Shown: piece by piece, positions 24,537 through 36,364 of the stretch | Position numbering within the stretch: the stretch's first letter is position 1 | Layout: the number at the start of each line of letters is the position of its first letter | NCBI RefSeq assembly: GCF_037325665.1 | Contig: NC_090261.1 | Span: forward strand, 20,057,825-20,121,824 | Length of the DNA: 64,000 nucleotides | Direction of reading: 5' to 3' | Origin: Littorina saxatilis | Lineage: Eukaryota; Mollusca; Gastropoda; Littorinimorpha; Littorinidae | The notes under the pieces: generated by a model | Told to the model about the DNA's origin: nothing | What the model saw: the letters and a program-made list of their open reading frames with translations, nothing else | Databases searched by the model: none | Position numbers and translations under genes: made by a program

Positions 24537-25350
24537 CTGTATTCCCAACAATGATTTTTCCTCGACGTTGTAGTTGTTGTCGTCATTGTTGTGCAACTCG
24601 ATCGTTTTTTTTAACATGCATTGTTTTCAAAGGCAATGCTTGCAATTAATTTATTGATTGAATCCGGTTGCGCTGGAATGAGAATCAGAAAAAATCTGTT
24701 TTGATTTAACTTATTTGATCTCATTCAATTCAGCATTGCTTTTTTGATATAATTGTGTATTACGCTTATAAGCATTGTATGGCTTGTTTTGTAAAAGACA
24801 TTGGTGAATTCCATTCACATCAAAGAATCTGAACTAGATCGCACTTTACGACTGCTTTATCCTTTGACAGGCTTTGCTTTTGATCGTCTTTGTGTGTTCT
24901 TGGAATCTTTATTTTCAATGTGTGGACGAATAATTAAAAGGCTATTATTCCCCGGGTGGTTTTTTTCTCAGGAATGCCAATCAAAGAATTCTGCTTTAAA
25001 ATCTTTAAAAACGTTAACAGGTTCATTGCAAATTCACATTGTGAACAAGGCAAGAAATGAGTTACGATCAAAAGAAAATGCTGTCATAAATATGACTGAA
25101 GTGAAGGTCTCTCTGCATGTATGTCAGTTTGTATGCCCCCTCGGTGTTTGTGTGTGTGTGTGTGTCAAGGAGGTTTATGAAAACGCGCCCGACTCGAATA
25201 TGTATTTGCCATTCTGTCTGTTTGTCTCCATGTGTCATTTTTGTCAACTGAACGCCACACAGATGGACGTTTCTGAACGAATCCTTCTCAGATTGTGCTG
25301 TATGCGTGTTCATGTAACTCATGGTCCTGCTGGACGGATATTTAGGTATA

Positions 25351-25399
25351 CACACACACACACAAACGCACACGAACACACACACACACACACACACAA

Positions 25400-25492
<93 letters not shown>
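25351..25492. repeat. CA/CT compound microsatellite
   Basis: An impure CA tract up to about 25430 switches abruptly to a pure CT run ending at 25492. TG-rich and GA-rich patches continue to about 25730. Predicted Thr/His and Arg/Glu proteins here are artefacts. Confidence 0.95.
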
Positions 25493-25495
<3 letters not shown>

Positions 25496-25727
25496 ATCGC
25501 CTGCATAGAGCACGCTGAGATGGAGTCACCAATGAAAGCAGTGAGTTTAGTGGCATGTTATTCCACCTGTTCAGTGTGAGTGTGTGTGTGTGTGCCGTGT
25601 CTGTGTGTGTATGACAGAGAGAGTCTGTGTCGGTGTATGTGTGTGCGTGTAAACTTGCCTCTGTGTGTCTTTGTGTCAGTGTGTTCGGTGTGTGTATGAG
25701 AGAGAGAGAAAGTGTGTGTATGTGTGT

Positions 25728-26008
25728 AGAGCACTCGACTTGTGATCCTAAGGTCACAGGTTCGAATCCCGGCAGGGGCGGACACGGTTCAACTTTATGT
25801 GCAGACTCAGAGACGGACGGTATCCATGTCCCACCTCCTTGTCACCACAGTAGCACGTAAAAGACTTGGGTCATTCTGCCATAAGTGCAGGTGGCTGTTT
25901 ATACCTAAACACGCGCACACCTGGGTAGCGCGACTGTTTTTGCTGCTAGCTTTCCACTTGGAGGAAGCGACCTGAATTTCCGAGCATTGGGATAATAGAG
26001 TAAGTGAA
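25728..26008 (+). repeat. SINE-alpha, copy 2
   Basis: The tRNA-like head has TAGAGCACTCGACTTGTGAT and a good B box (GGTTCGAATCCC). The body matches the 8085-8385 copy through GGTCATTCTGCCATAAGTGC and ACACGCGCACACCTGGG and ends GGGATAATAGAGTAAGTG. The family-A element begins six bases later. Confidence 0.8.
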
Positions 26009-26013
26009 AGGAA

Positions 26014-27196
26014 AACAAGTCGCGTAAGGCGAAATTACTACATTTAGTCAAGCTGTCGAACTTACAGAATGAAACTGAACGCACTGCATTTTTTGTACCA
26101 AGACCGTATAGCATCGTCAGTACCCCGCTCGTGGAAAAGGCAGTGAAATTGACAACCCACTACAGCGCGGTAGTGGTTGCGCTGAGCAAGACGTGACAGC
26201 ACACTTTTCTGTATCTCTATTCTTTTTAACTTTCTGAGCTTGTTTTTAATACAAACATAACATATCTATATGTTTTTGGAATCATGAACCGACAGGAAAT
26301 AAGATAAAATAGTTTTTAAATCGATTTCGGAAATTTAATTTTAATCATAATGTTCATATTTTTAATCTTCTGAGCTTGTTTTTAATTCAAATATAATATA
26401 CTAGATGATTACCCGCTTCGCCGGGTACCGGCTTCGCCGGGAAGATGTAGAGCGGGTGTACGCCGGCTTCGCCTGCGCACGAAGGAAAGGAGATAAACGC
26501 GCAAAACACTGGAGACCTTCTAAAAATAGTAACGTGCAGTGACCTTCTAAAAATAGTAACGTAGTAACGGGAATATGGATTGACGCCACACGGAGGAAGG
26601 GAGATAATCGCGGCTGAAAACACTGGAGAAGATAAGGAAGAGTTACTGGTAGTGGATCCCGACAACAACAAAAAAAAGAAGAAAAAAAATCGGTTCAGCG
26701 CGAACAGCGCTGCGCGCTGAGAGCACGTGTTGAAATATCTCATCGATGAGGTTGTGTCCGGGGTGTAGCTGAATACGGTGTCCAAATTTGAAAAAGATCC
26801 ACCGAGAACTTTGGCCGTGCATCGCGAACAGACAGACAGACAGACAGACAGACACTAGTCGTATATATATATATATATTTATATGTTTTTTGAATCAGAA
26901 AATGATGACACATAAGATGAAGTTATTTTTGGATCGTTCCCTTTCACGAAAAGCCGGATATGACGTCATCAAAGTCATTTATAAAAAAAATTAAGATTTA
27001 AAAAACTTCTGGGGATGCCATACTCAGAATTTCTCATGTCAAGTTTCATGAAGATCGGCCCAGTAAGTTTCTCTGAATCGCTCTACACACACACACACTC
27101 ACAGACACACAGACAGACACACATACACCACGACCCTCATCTCGATTCCCCCTCTACGTTAAAACATTTAGTCAAAACTTGACTGAATGTAAAAAA
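26014..27196 (+). repeat. Family-A repeat, copy 4, split by a family-B element
   Basis: The 5' part runs from AACAAGTCGCGTAAGGCG to about 26399. The 3' part resumes at about 26877 with TTATATGTTTTTTGAATC and ends in the TTTAGTCAAAACTTGACTGA hairpin. The interruption lies in the ATAT-rich segment of family A, showing that B inserted after A. Confidence 0.85.
26400..26876 (-). mobile_element. Family-B element, copy 2, nested in family A
   Basis: On the plus strand it begins ACTAGATGATTACCCGCTTC, the inverse of the usual B end. It carries mini-hairpins (CGCTTCGCCGGG, CCGGCTTCGCCGGG), TAAAAATAGTAACG repeats and CGAGAACTTTGGCCGTGCAT, then a (CAGA)n run and ACTAGTCGTATATATAT. ACTAG/CTAGT at the two ends and TA-rich flanks mark the boundaries. 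Confidence 0.8.
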
Positions 27197-27657
27197 GGAA
27201 ATTTCTATTTTGCCTGTATCGTCTCAGTGATGCCTGTGTTGATACGGAAAACAAGGTATAAAATCAGAACATCTCTGTATATATACTCTTCAAAAAGGTT
27301 ACAACACTGCCTGCCAAAAATGTTCCTGTAGCAAGCCTCACTATCCTTTTGTGAATGTAAAAAAGCCAAGTTGCAATCAAATTGTTGAATCTTTGATTTT
27401 CGGCAAATTTTTAAAGATGGTAAACATTTTCATGACCGATCCTAAACTTATTTTGAAGAGTATAACATTGCAGGTAACTCATTCTCTTATTACCATTTTG
27501 ACCGTCACAGTCTTTAAGAGTCCACATCAGAATCATAACATAACAGAAGGAACCCCCCCCCAAATTCCAAAGAAAAGGTGCTCAATATATATAGAACACC
27601 CTCCCTTACATTTGGGATCACCTGTTCTTGAACCTTAGGAAACTTGGCTGTTACTGT

Positions 27658-27984
27658 CGCTGATGGGGTCTATGTCGACCAAAAGAGTGGGATTCCCTGT
27701 AGGTGGAGTTCCTGGAGGGGGATTCCCTGTATACAGGGAATACCACAGGATTTAGTTCCTGTAGCGTGTCGCTGATATCGCTGAAAGTCACGTGATGCTT
27801 GGCGACATCGGTAAAATTTGATGTTTTTCAATCTTTTTTGATATTTCTTAGAAATTCGAGTATGGTTTGCAAGTTTTATTGAAAAACTCCACCCTGTGGG
27901 ATTCCCTGTATACAGGGAATCCCCCTCCAGGAACTCCACCTACAGGAAATCCCACTCTTTTGGTCGACATAGACCCCATCAGCG
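27658..27984. mobile_element. Palindromic element with arms of about 90 bp
   Basis: CGCTGATGGGGTCTATGTCG at the left is repeated in inverse at the right end. The arms match nearly perfectly for more than 80 bp, through GGTGGAGTTCCTGGAGGGGG and CCCTGTATACAGGG (itself palindromic). The core of about 140 bp is unrelated and non-coding. It looks like a fold-back or MITE-type element. No clean target duplication is visible. The flanking 27197-27657 and 27985-28237 stretches show no gene. Confidence 0.85.
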
Positions 27985-28241
27985 TCACTGTCGTTCGTCA
28001 GCACAAGGAAGTCTTGCTACTGTTATCGACCTGACTCTTGCCATTGTTTTTTCAAGGTATTTTTGTTAGGCCCCGGAAACTGTTCGTTAATGAACTACAG
28101 TAGAACCCTCCTTTTCAAATCCTCGAAAAATCTGAGAAAATCATGTCTTGAAAAAGAGGTAATCTTTAGATGGAGGTATATTTACAGATGGTATAAACAG
28201 AAAATGGGAAAAAAAGAGAACAAAAAAGAGTTAAGCCTTAA

Positions 28242-29275
28242 AGGCACAGTAAGCCTCCCGTAAACCATCACAGATACGGTCAGGCTTTTACACACAGTAC
28301 AAACACCCTTTCATTTAAACACTCACCGATTGAGAACATCCTAGGTGCCCTCCGTAAAGAGCGAACAATTTTCAAAGAATTTATTTTTGCGTGGTTTATC
28401 TTACCCCTGAGCCATCGTGAACCCGTGTGATCCAGTTTCCCTTTTTCACAATGTAGTCGTCAGTTAGTCATTTGAATGCGACTCGATGTGAGCTTATCTA
28501 CAATAGCACGTTTTTATGCACGAAACAAACGGCTGTGGTTCACAAGAACTCTATAGCGATGGCTTTTGACTGTTGAGAGGAACGGCGATATGCCGCATAA
28601 ACCGTCGTCTGCTACGACCCTTGCGTGACCCTGCTTCCGGGCTTTTCTTTTTTCAAACTTTCACAACTTCGAATTGCACTGATCTTGTCTTGATGAAAAA
28701 AGAATTCTTTTATGATTAAAGAATGTTTGTGTAACAAGCTGTCAATTTATTATTTAGATTTTAAAAGTTAGGTCTAGCGCAAAAACGCACCACGGTCCAA
28801 AAACATTCTGATAATCATCGATCCACGGCTATCGCCAGTTTAAGGGAAGTAACTCATTTTTGACCTGAGTTCAGGATGGGTCCAAAAAGTGTTCGAGACA
28901 ATCTGCAAAATTAATTCTTTAAAAATTGCTCGCTCTTTACGTAGGGCACCTAGGATGTTCCCGTTTGGTGAGCGTTCAAATGGAAGAGTGTTTGTACTGT
29001 GTGTAAAAGCCTGACAGTATCTGTGATGGTTTACGGGAGGCTTTCTGTCCGGGCGTGATTTCCGGGATATTCATAACAGCCGTCCAGCACCAAAACGAGG
29101 CGCCATTGTTGTAAAGGGCCAAGTCCACGAAAATAAATTCTTTGAAAATTTCTCACGCTCGACAGAAAGCAGCCAGGATGTTCCTGTTCGGTGAGCGTTT
29201 AAATGGAAGTATGCTTGTACTGTATGTAGACGCTCGGGGAGCTCTGTGATGGTTTACGGGAGGCTTACTGTGCCT
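28242..29275. mobile_element. TTAA-flanked inverted-repeat element, copy 2 (extended)
   Basis: It has the same ends as the copy at 7257 (AGGCACAGTAAGCCTCCCG inward), again with TTAA immediately outside on both sides. The core is in the opposite orientation to copy 1 (GAGCCATCGTGAACCCGTG, CGTCGTCTGCTACGACC). A first right terminus at about 29040 is decayed. It is followed by a further 230 bp that repeats the terminal region and ends at the true TTAA, so the right end is duplicated. Confidence 0.75.
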
Positions 29276-29398
29276 TTAAATGAGCCGGTCTTGATTAACC
29301 GCCCATTGCTTTTTCACATATCAAGCGTATGTACTGTACGCGCACGTGTGCTTGGATTAACTATTCGCCGACCGCATGCCACAAACGCGTGACTGCGG

Positions 29399-29478
29399 CA
29401 CACACACACACACACACGCCCACACACACACACACACACGCACACGCACACACACACAAGAACAACACCGTGCACAAA

Positions 29479-29523
<45 letters not shown>
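29399..29523. repeat. CA microsatellite with AAGAACAACACCGTGCAC interruption
   Basis: CA runs flank the phrase AAGAACAACACCGTGCACAA. The same phrase precedes the CA run at 32523, so the compound repeat is dispersed as a unit. Confidence 0.9.
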
Positions 29524-29527
<4 letters not shown>

Positions 29528-29871
29528 TTACTTGCACGTCAGGGCATTCCGCGTCATGAACACTTTCACACCCAAAACTACACTCACCGCAAAAAATAAG
29601 CAACCCTGTCGTAAAACTTTAAATGTAGAATTACATTTTTTTTTAAACACACACCGGAACAGGTAGAATAACATATTCGTGATTAAGTCGTGGACAGAAT
29701 CTTACAATGAACAGACGAGTCCGCATGGAGTTGGAAGAGGGGTTGGCCCAACATAGGCCATATGAACAGGCTCAATGTAGAACCCTCTTCTCTATCAGTC
29801 TAAATGTTGTGTTTCACAGTGTGTCAGTCGCTAAAGAAAAGCAGATCAGAACTTTTACTCCCCTGAATTTG

Positions 29872-30045
29872 AATGTGTTGACTGTTCGATTGTTGCAATA
29901 TATATCCTCACACTCCCTCCAGAAGCGACACCAATACAGAAGTCTCTCCGGCCTTTATATAATGTGTTGACTGTTCGATTGTTGCAATATATATCCTCAC
30001 ACTCCCTCCAGAAGCGACACCAATACAGAAGTCTCTCCTTTACTG
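29872..30045. repeat. 89-bp direct tandem duplication
   Basis: AATGTGTTGACTGTTCGATT begins at 29872 and again at 29961. The copies are essentially identical through CTCCCTCCAGAAGCGACACC. A third, decayed version of the upstream sequence (AAAGAAAAGCAACCAAGAAC) lies at about 30220-30290. Nothing coding is apparent. Confidence 0.9.
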
Positions 30046-30540
30046 TGTTTCACAGTGCTTGATTAAACGAAACATTCACAAGCTCACACAAAAGTATGTC
30101 AAAATTAAACGTTACAGTATGTAAGTACGGTACGTCAAACGTAATACCTTGCCTGTATTATTGATTCTGGATTTTAGAACGTGAACAGTTGTTCTGTTTT
30201 GGGTCTCGTAGTGCGTTGGTAAAGAAAAGCAACCAAGAACCTGAACTTGAATGGATTGACTGTTCCCATTGTAGCACTGTTTATCGTCACTCGCCGTTAA
30301 CCGTTAACACTTGCTTGCTTTTACGTTTCTCCTGCATGGTGACTCCATTCCATTCAGTCCCAGGATAGAAACTTACTTCATAGGTATACGCCCAACATTT
30401 CTAATATGCCCCTTTGCAATTTGCAGCTGGGGTCTTTTATAGAGGCCGCAGCTACAGGCGGACGACTGATTCATTGTTTAATGTTTAGTTTGTATCTGAA
30501 GTGGAGAAAAACATGCTGAGGAATGTTATATTGGTGTGTG

Positions 30541-30563
30541 CGTGAGTGAGTGAGTGAGTGAGT

Positions 30564-30634
<71 letters not shown>

Positions 30635-30832
30635 CTGATGTGTATGCCGGTGTCTATTTGTCGCTGCTTGTCTGTCTATCTGCCTGCCTGTCTGCCTGCC
30701 TCTCTGTCTGTCTGTCTGTCTGCCTGTCTGTCTGTCTGTCTGCCTGTCTGTCTGTCTGTCTGCCTGTCTATCTGCCTGTCTGTCTAGATCTGTTTATCTG
30801 TCTGTTTATCTGTCTGTTTATCTGTCGATACA
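30541..30832. repeat. GT then CTGT/CTGC compound microsatellite
   Basis: A GAGT/GT run to about 30632 is followed by (TGTC), (TGCC) and TTTATCTGTC repeats. Apparent cysteine/leucine-rich proteins are artefacts. Confidence 0.93.
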
Positions 30833-30839
30833 TGTATAA

Positions 30840-32340
30840 CATGCAGTGCAGTGTCCTATTGTCATTGTGGACTATTCATTTCACAGCTATTATAGTGTCA
30901 TTTTAAAAACCCAGCATAAATGCAAGCCAAGTGTACAGAGTAATAAAATATACCTTTCGTGCGCCTTTTCCCACCTACACCTTTCTACTTATCGTGTGTA
31001 CATTTCCAGTGCACGAATGCGACATGCGTCAGGGAAAGTACAGTAAACGTGTTCAAACTGAGCTTGCCTTTGGGGAAAGTAAACTGTTTTGAGCACAAGA
31101 AACCGCATTGACAGTGAAACTGGAAGATTCTTGAAACAGCTGACAGTGAAAACAAAGCTGGAATTCGTGTTAGAAAGAACAGTTAAGAACTTCATGCTTA
31201 TGATTGAATGAACAAGGTGGAGTGAGGGGGAAATGAAAAGATAGTACAAACGAACGCCAGAATTAATCGATTGAAACTACATAGCGAAAACGAGAAAGCT
31301 AATGAAAAGGAACATAAAAAGTACCTTTTGTGACAATGTTTGAAAACAACGAAGCCGTATATATGTGTAAAGATCTAGGTAATTAATAGGTGTACAAGAA
31401 TGTCAAGTGCCCTTTGTGAAAAAGTTTGTGAAAAAATAAAGTCGCACACATGTATGTGATGGAAGCGACAGTCTTTGTTCCAATGTAGCCTAACCCGGCG
31501 TTTCCTATGCCGCGACCCTGGGAAGCTCGTCAAGTACTTTTGTGATGGAGTTTCATATATATATAAAACATAAAAGCGGGACAAATAGGGAAATAATGCC
31601 ACATTCATCATACTGAAGTGATGCTTCCTGTCGTAATGCTTTCCTGTCTGAAAGTGATATCGTTTTACGTTGAAAATCTATCAAATAACAATGAAAATAA
31701 TTATACTCTTATTGTTAAAATGTGACGCATCCTGTGTTGATGTTTTATTGTGTGAAACTTAATTACTAGTATTAGGCTGCTGCCTTTGTTAAACAACAAC
31801 GTCACGCCGCATAACCTGTTATTAGCGCGACCGACAACTCACTGTTGATATGCACTTTGTTGCTCAGACTTTACTGAAGTACGCTTTTATGCTCCTCGAG
31901 TATATTATATGTACTTGCTGGTGAATTAAGTGCGGAACCTGTTCTGTACGTGTACTGTAAGCCTATTTCATAACTGAAACAAGATTGGCGCTTCATTGAA
32001 ATGCACTTTGTTGCTCGGACTAAACAGAAGTGTACTTTTTGCTGGTGCAGTGTCACAAAGTTTTAGCTGAAGCAGTTCTACTGTTGCAGTCTATGTGGTT
32101 GAATAGCAAGTTTGACAACATTGGTTCTTCGTTACGACACGGAGTCTCAAGCCCTTTGTTCTATTAGCTGCAGTACAGTTTGGTGGAGTGAAGATGTTGT
32201 TTTAGGACAGCCGTCGTATGCTTCACACTACGAATAATCATGGTTTGTGAGCTTTTGTTTTTTATGCTTTTTATGCGTTTACTACTAATAGTAAAATTAT
32301 GTGGTTGTACTGTATTTTTTCATTGATTTTGCGGAGGCGT
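30840..32340. other. Gene-free stretch, nothing recognised
   Basis: No frame with domain features, no shared repeat and no convincing exon. A short imperfect direct repeat occurs at 31850-31880 and 32000-32035 (GCACTTTGTTGCTC-GACT). Confidence 0.45.
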
Positions 32341-32394
32341 GCACACAAATCACACACAAAAGTGCACACTGAGGGGGGAAAACCCGTACGCTCT

Positions 32395-32518
32395 CAACAC
32401 ACAGCAACAACAATAACTTTAACAACAACAACAGTAACATTTACACCACCACCCCCAACAACAACAACATCAACAACAACGACGTCAACAACAAATTGTA
32501 CAAGAACAACACCGTGCA

Positions 32519-32563
<45 letters not shown>

Positions 32564-32640
32564 ACACACACATACACACACATCCACACACATACACACA
32601 AACACAAACACACACACACACACACACACACATCAGCAAC
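32395..32640. repeat. CAA-rich and CA microsatellite block
   Basis: CAACAA-rich DNA leads into AAGAACAACACCGTGCAC, a CA run, then CATCAGCAACAACATC and GCGCCACCAACAACAGC before the CT tract. The last two phrases recur at 35498-35550, also between a CA and a CT run. Confidence 0.85.
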
Positions 32641-32682
32641 AACATCTACACTGGAAAACGCGCCACCAACAACAGCAACAAC

Positions 32683-32716
32683 TCTCTCTCTCTATCCCAG
32701 GACCCTCCCTCTCTCC

Positions 32717-32811
<95 letters not shown>

Positions 32812-32874
32812 CTCTCCCTCTCTCTCCCTCCCTCCCTTCCTCTCTCTCTCTCCCTCTCTCTCTTCCTCCCTCCC

Positions 32875-32916
<42 letters not shown>

Positions 32917-32917
32917 T
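32683..32917. repeat. CT-rich microsatellite tract 1
   Basis: Almost pure pyrimidine (CT, CCCT, CCTT) on the plus strand. Its complement is pure purine, giving spurious Arg/Glu proteins. Confidence 0.97.
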
Positions 32918-32924
32918 AATTTCA

Positions 32925-33045
32925 TGTTGCTTTACGTGACTTGTTTATCATTTATTAGACATTTGTATTAGAAGTAAGGACTGGTTGTAAGAAAAGGCGT
33001 CGCCTTAAACCTCTATCCTTGAAAAATAAAGTTCTATCATAATCA
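32925..33045 (+). repeat. Retroposon 3' tail 1 with AAGGC/GCCTT stem-loop
   Basis: The landmarks are GGACTGGTTGTAAGAAAAGG, CGTCGCCTTAAACCTC, ATCCTTGAAAAATAAAG and an (ATC)n end. Related tails lie at 33620-33716 and 38935-39044, all on the plus strand and all ending in a short tandem repeat that runs into a CT tract. Typical of the 3' end of a LINE or its dependent SINE. Confidence 0.7.
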
Positions 33046-33343
33046 TCATCTCTCTCTCCCTCCCTCTCTCCCTCTTTTCTCTCCCTCTCTCTCTCCCTCT
33101 CTCTCTCCCTCCCTCCCTTCCTCTCTCTCTCTCCCCCTCTCTCTCTCTCCCTCCCTTCCTCTCTCCGTCTCTCTCTCTCTCCCTCTCTCTCTCCCTCTTT
33201 TCTCTCCCTCTCTCTCTCCCTCCCTCCCTTCCTCTCTCTCTCTCCCTCTCTCTCTCACTCACTCCCTTCCTCTCTCTCTCTCCCTCCCTCCCTTCCTCTC
33301 TCTCTCTCCCTCTCTCTCTCTCCCTCCCTCTCTCTCCCTCCCT
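33046..33343. repeat. CT-rich microsatellite tract 2
   Basis: Pyrimidine tract of CT, CCCT and CCTT blocks continuing directly from the ATC tail of the preceding retroposon end. Confidence 0.97.
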
Positions 33344-33716
33344 CATGACCTCATGTTCTTATTGAACGTAACTTTGCACTGATTATTATTATTGTCATTA
33401 TTGTTATTATTATTAGTGTTATTATTATCATTATTATTATTTATTGTTATTAATCTTATTATCATGAAATCATCATTATTGCCTTCATTGCTATTATCAT
33501 TGTTACTTTTGCTATCTTTATACTTCATAGTTTTTATTTAGTTAATCTATAACTTATTACCATATAAATGTATGTTTCGTCAAATTCGTAGTGTCCAAAT
33601 ACTCTTTTCGTGTGTTGTTTTGTTCTCGTCTTTGTTTGCAAGGACAGATTGTAAGACTAGGCAATGCCTAAAATCTCCATCCTTCTGTAATAAAGTTTAA
33701 TCAATCAATCAATCAA
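33344..33716 (+). repeat. Retroposon copy 2 with ATT/ATC-rich body and TCAA tail
   Basis: An ATT/ATTATC-rich body leads to GGACAGATTGTAAGACTAGG, CAATGCCTAAAATCTCC, CTGTAATAAAGTTTAATCAA and a (TCAA)n tail. The stem-loop is TAGGC-AAT-GCCTA, differing from copies 1 and 3 on both sides of the stem. Confidence 0.7.
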
Positions 33717-34432
33717 TTTCTCTTTCTCTCTCTCCCTCTCTCTCTCTCTGTCTCTGTCTCCCTCTCTCTGTCTCCCTCTCTCTCTCTCTCTGTCTCTCTC
33801 TCCCTCTGTCTCTCTCCCTCTCTCTCTCTGTCTCTCTCTCCCTCTCTCTCTCTCCCTCTCTCTCTCTCTCTGTCTCTCCCTCTCTCTCTCCCTCTCTCTG
33901 TCTCTCTCTCCCTCCCTCTCTCTCTCCCTCTCTCTCCCTCTCTCTGTCTCTCTCCCTCTCTCTCCCTCTCTCTCTCTCTCTCTCCCTCTGTCTCTCTCTC
34001 CCTCCCTCTCTCTCTCTGCCTCTCCCTCTCTCTCTCCCTCTCTCTGTCTCTCTCTTCCTCTCTCTCCCTCCCTCTCTCTCCCTCCCTCTCTCTCTCCCTC
34101 TCTCTCTCTCCCTCCCTCTCTCTCTCCCTTTCCCTCTCCCCCTCTCTCTCCCTCTCTCTCTGTCTCTCTCTCCCTCTGTCTCCCTCCCTCTCTCTCTCTG
34201 TGTCTCTCTCCCTCTCTCTCTCCCTCTCTCTGTCTCTCTCTCCCTCTCTCTCCCAGGACCCCTACCTCGCTCTCTCTCCCAGGACCCCTCCGTCCCTCTC
34301 TCTCCCTCCCTCCCTCCCTCCCTCTCTCTCGCTCCCTCCCTCTCTCTCCCTCCCTCTCTCTCTCCCTCCCCATCTCTCTCTCTCTGTCCCTCTCTCTCTG
34401 TCCCTCTCTCTCTGTCTCTCTCTCTTTCCCCA
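33717..34432. repeat. CT-rich microsatellite tract 3 (about 0.7 kb)
   Basis: Long pyrimidine tract of CT, CCCT and CTGT blocks, with CCCAGGACCCC interruptions near 34250-34290 like the one after 32696. The large Arg/Glu frame on the other strand is not a gene. Confidence 0.97.
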
Positions 34433-35395
34433 ACTAGCTACACAGTGTATAACTCCCACTTTTCCACCCCACTGAATCACGGCGAGTGATGAATGATGAC
34501 CATACACACTCACATGATTTCACACACTTCGTTTACCATTCCTTCTTCCCCTTTCGACCCTGACGTTTGGCAACATAATCACTCAATAAACCGCCAGAAA
34601 ATATTTCCTTCTCCCTTTCTTCAGATTGTATCGCTGCCTCCTCTATTGCGCACAGTCCGGTGAGCTGTGCCTTGCGTAGATAAACGTATATTTACGTAGT
34701 TACAAGAACAAAACAAGTGTATAAGTGTTGGCAGAAGAAACAGTCGTCCAGAAAATAATCTGCAGTCGCTAACAAAAATATATAGCCTACAAGGGGAACA
34801 TCAACAGATCTAAGAATATACTGCATGTCATTAAAAGCCGCAGGTATGCGAGTTTACTTGAAAAAGATGAAAGGGCGAGAGGTGGGGGGGTGGGGGCAAT
34901 TCGTTATATATACAAAATATATGTTGTTGTCTTTATTGTTTACTTTCATAAAGCGTCCTTGTTGAGACTAAACGTTCGGAAAGCCTATAAAGACGGGAAT
35001 GGGGGGATCTGGGGTTGAAGAGAGAGAAAGAGAGAGAGAGAAAGAGAGAGACAGAGAGAGCGAGAGAGAGAGAAAGAGAGAGACAGACAGACAGAAAGAC
35101 AAACAGAGAGACAGAAGAAAAGGATCCACAACAATAATTATCTAGAACGCTATTTACATCAAACGATACTAATCAAAGTGACCAACCCAGCCATCGCCTA
35201 CAGCGCATCATGTCCGATCTTTATCTGTAAACAGGTATATGTTCAAGCAAATCCATGAACTAAAATACTCCAACACTTGAAGCCCAAGCACAACAGCAAC
35301 AACAGCGGAGATCACAGAAATTCGTTACCTTGTTCGCTCCCTTTGGCGCGTATACGCACGTTGCTGTTTTCTTCAGGTCCGTTATGTCACCGAAC

Positions 35396-35397
<2 letters not shown>
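34433..35397. other. Gene-free stretch with a GA run
   Basis: No supportable gene. A GA/GACA microsatellite lies at 35019-35115. The rest is AT-rich sequence with nothing recognised. Confidence 0.5.
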
Positions 35398-35477
<80 letters not shown>

Positions 35478-35570
35478 CAGACACACACACACACACACAT
35501 CAGCAACAACATCAACACTGGACAACGCGCCACCAACAACAGCAACAACTCTCTCTCTCTCCCAGTTTCT
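35398..35570. repeat. CA run, CAGCAACAACATC spacer, CT run
   Basis: Same order as 32523-32700: CA microsatellite, CATCAGCAACAACATC, GCGCCACCAACAACAGC, CT run, then CCCAG. It is the second copy of a compound simple-repeat unit. Confidence 0.9.
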
Positions 35571-35785
35571 CCTGCAGGGATGTCTCGTCCGGCCATGCTC
35601 TGTGTCGTGCGTTCTCCTAAGGTGGGCAGTCCTGTCGTAGGTAGCGGTGGTGGTCATAGGTGCAGTGTCCAAGATGAACATTTCAGAGGGACCTATATTT
35701 TGGTTTTCTTCATTTTCGTCACTTTTTTGTCCCATCGCAGGCACATTCGGGTTGTTTTCTCCCAGTGAAAAGCTAGCAGCAACAA

Positions 35786-36003
35786 GTTGTGTGCGTGTTT
35801 ATGTGTAATCAGCCACCTCTACTTTTGGATGTGAATGATTGAAGTCTTTTACGTGCCACAATGGTGACACGGGGTGAGACATAGATACCGTCTCTGATCG
35901 AGTATGCGCATAAAGTTGACCCGTGGCCGGCCCGGCCCGGACTCGAACCTGTGATCCGCGTTATCACAAGTTCAGTGCTCCAGCAACTGAGCTACCGGTC
36001 TCA
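35786..36003 (-). repeat. SINE-alpha, copy 3
   Basis: On the minus strand, GAGACCGGTAGCTCAGTTGC begins a tRNA-like head with B box GGTTCGAGTCC. The GTCAACTTTATGCGCATACTC and GTGTCACCATTGTGGCACG body landmarks of SINE-alpha follow. The 3' half is decayed. Confidence 0.75.
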
Positions 36004-36364
36004 TATTCAGTTTATTGAAGAAGAGTGCTTGAATCCTGTTGTGTCCTCATTTCAGACATCTGCTGGGGTTATGGGCGGTTCCAGTTGGTGTACGAAGCCT
36101 TGAGAGCAGACGTGTCCAGTGCTGCTTTCGTGCACGAACATTGGCTTTGGACAGTGTGAGGGCGAGAGGACCACAGTAACGAACACTGGACAAGCGAAGC
36201 TGCCAGGTCCAGTCGTCATACTTTCCTTGTGGTTCTATTTGATATATGTATTCATTTGGTAAAAGTCAAGAACAGTGTCCCAAATTAAGAGGTCCTTTTA
36301 ATTGCACTCTACTCGTCACTGATAGTCAAAAACGGCTCTTCATGATGTATCCCACGACCAACAC

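Noticed and set aside
24801-25508. 235-residue open frame ending in Thr/His and Leu/Ser runs
   Set aside because: The first half has no domain features or splice support, and the second half is microsatellite.
27284-27330. Second Tc1 end (ACTCTTCAAAAAGGTT)
   Set aside because: Only about 15 bases resemble the Tc1 terminus at 48248. No matching right end or transposase was found.
33705-34433. Large Arg/Glu-rich frame on the minus strand of the CT tract, and similar Leu/Ser frames at 57657 and 58780
   Set aside because: Pure artefact of CT/GA microsatellite. Both strands are open because the repeat lacks stop codons.
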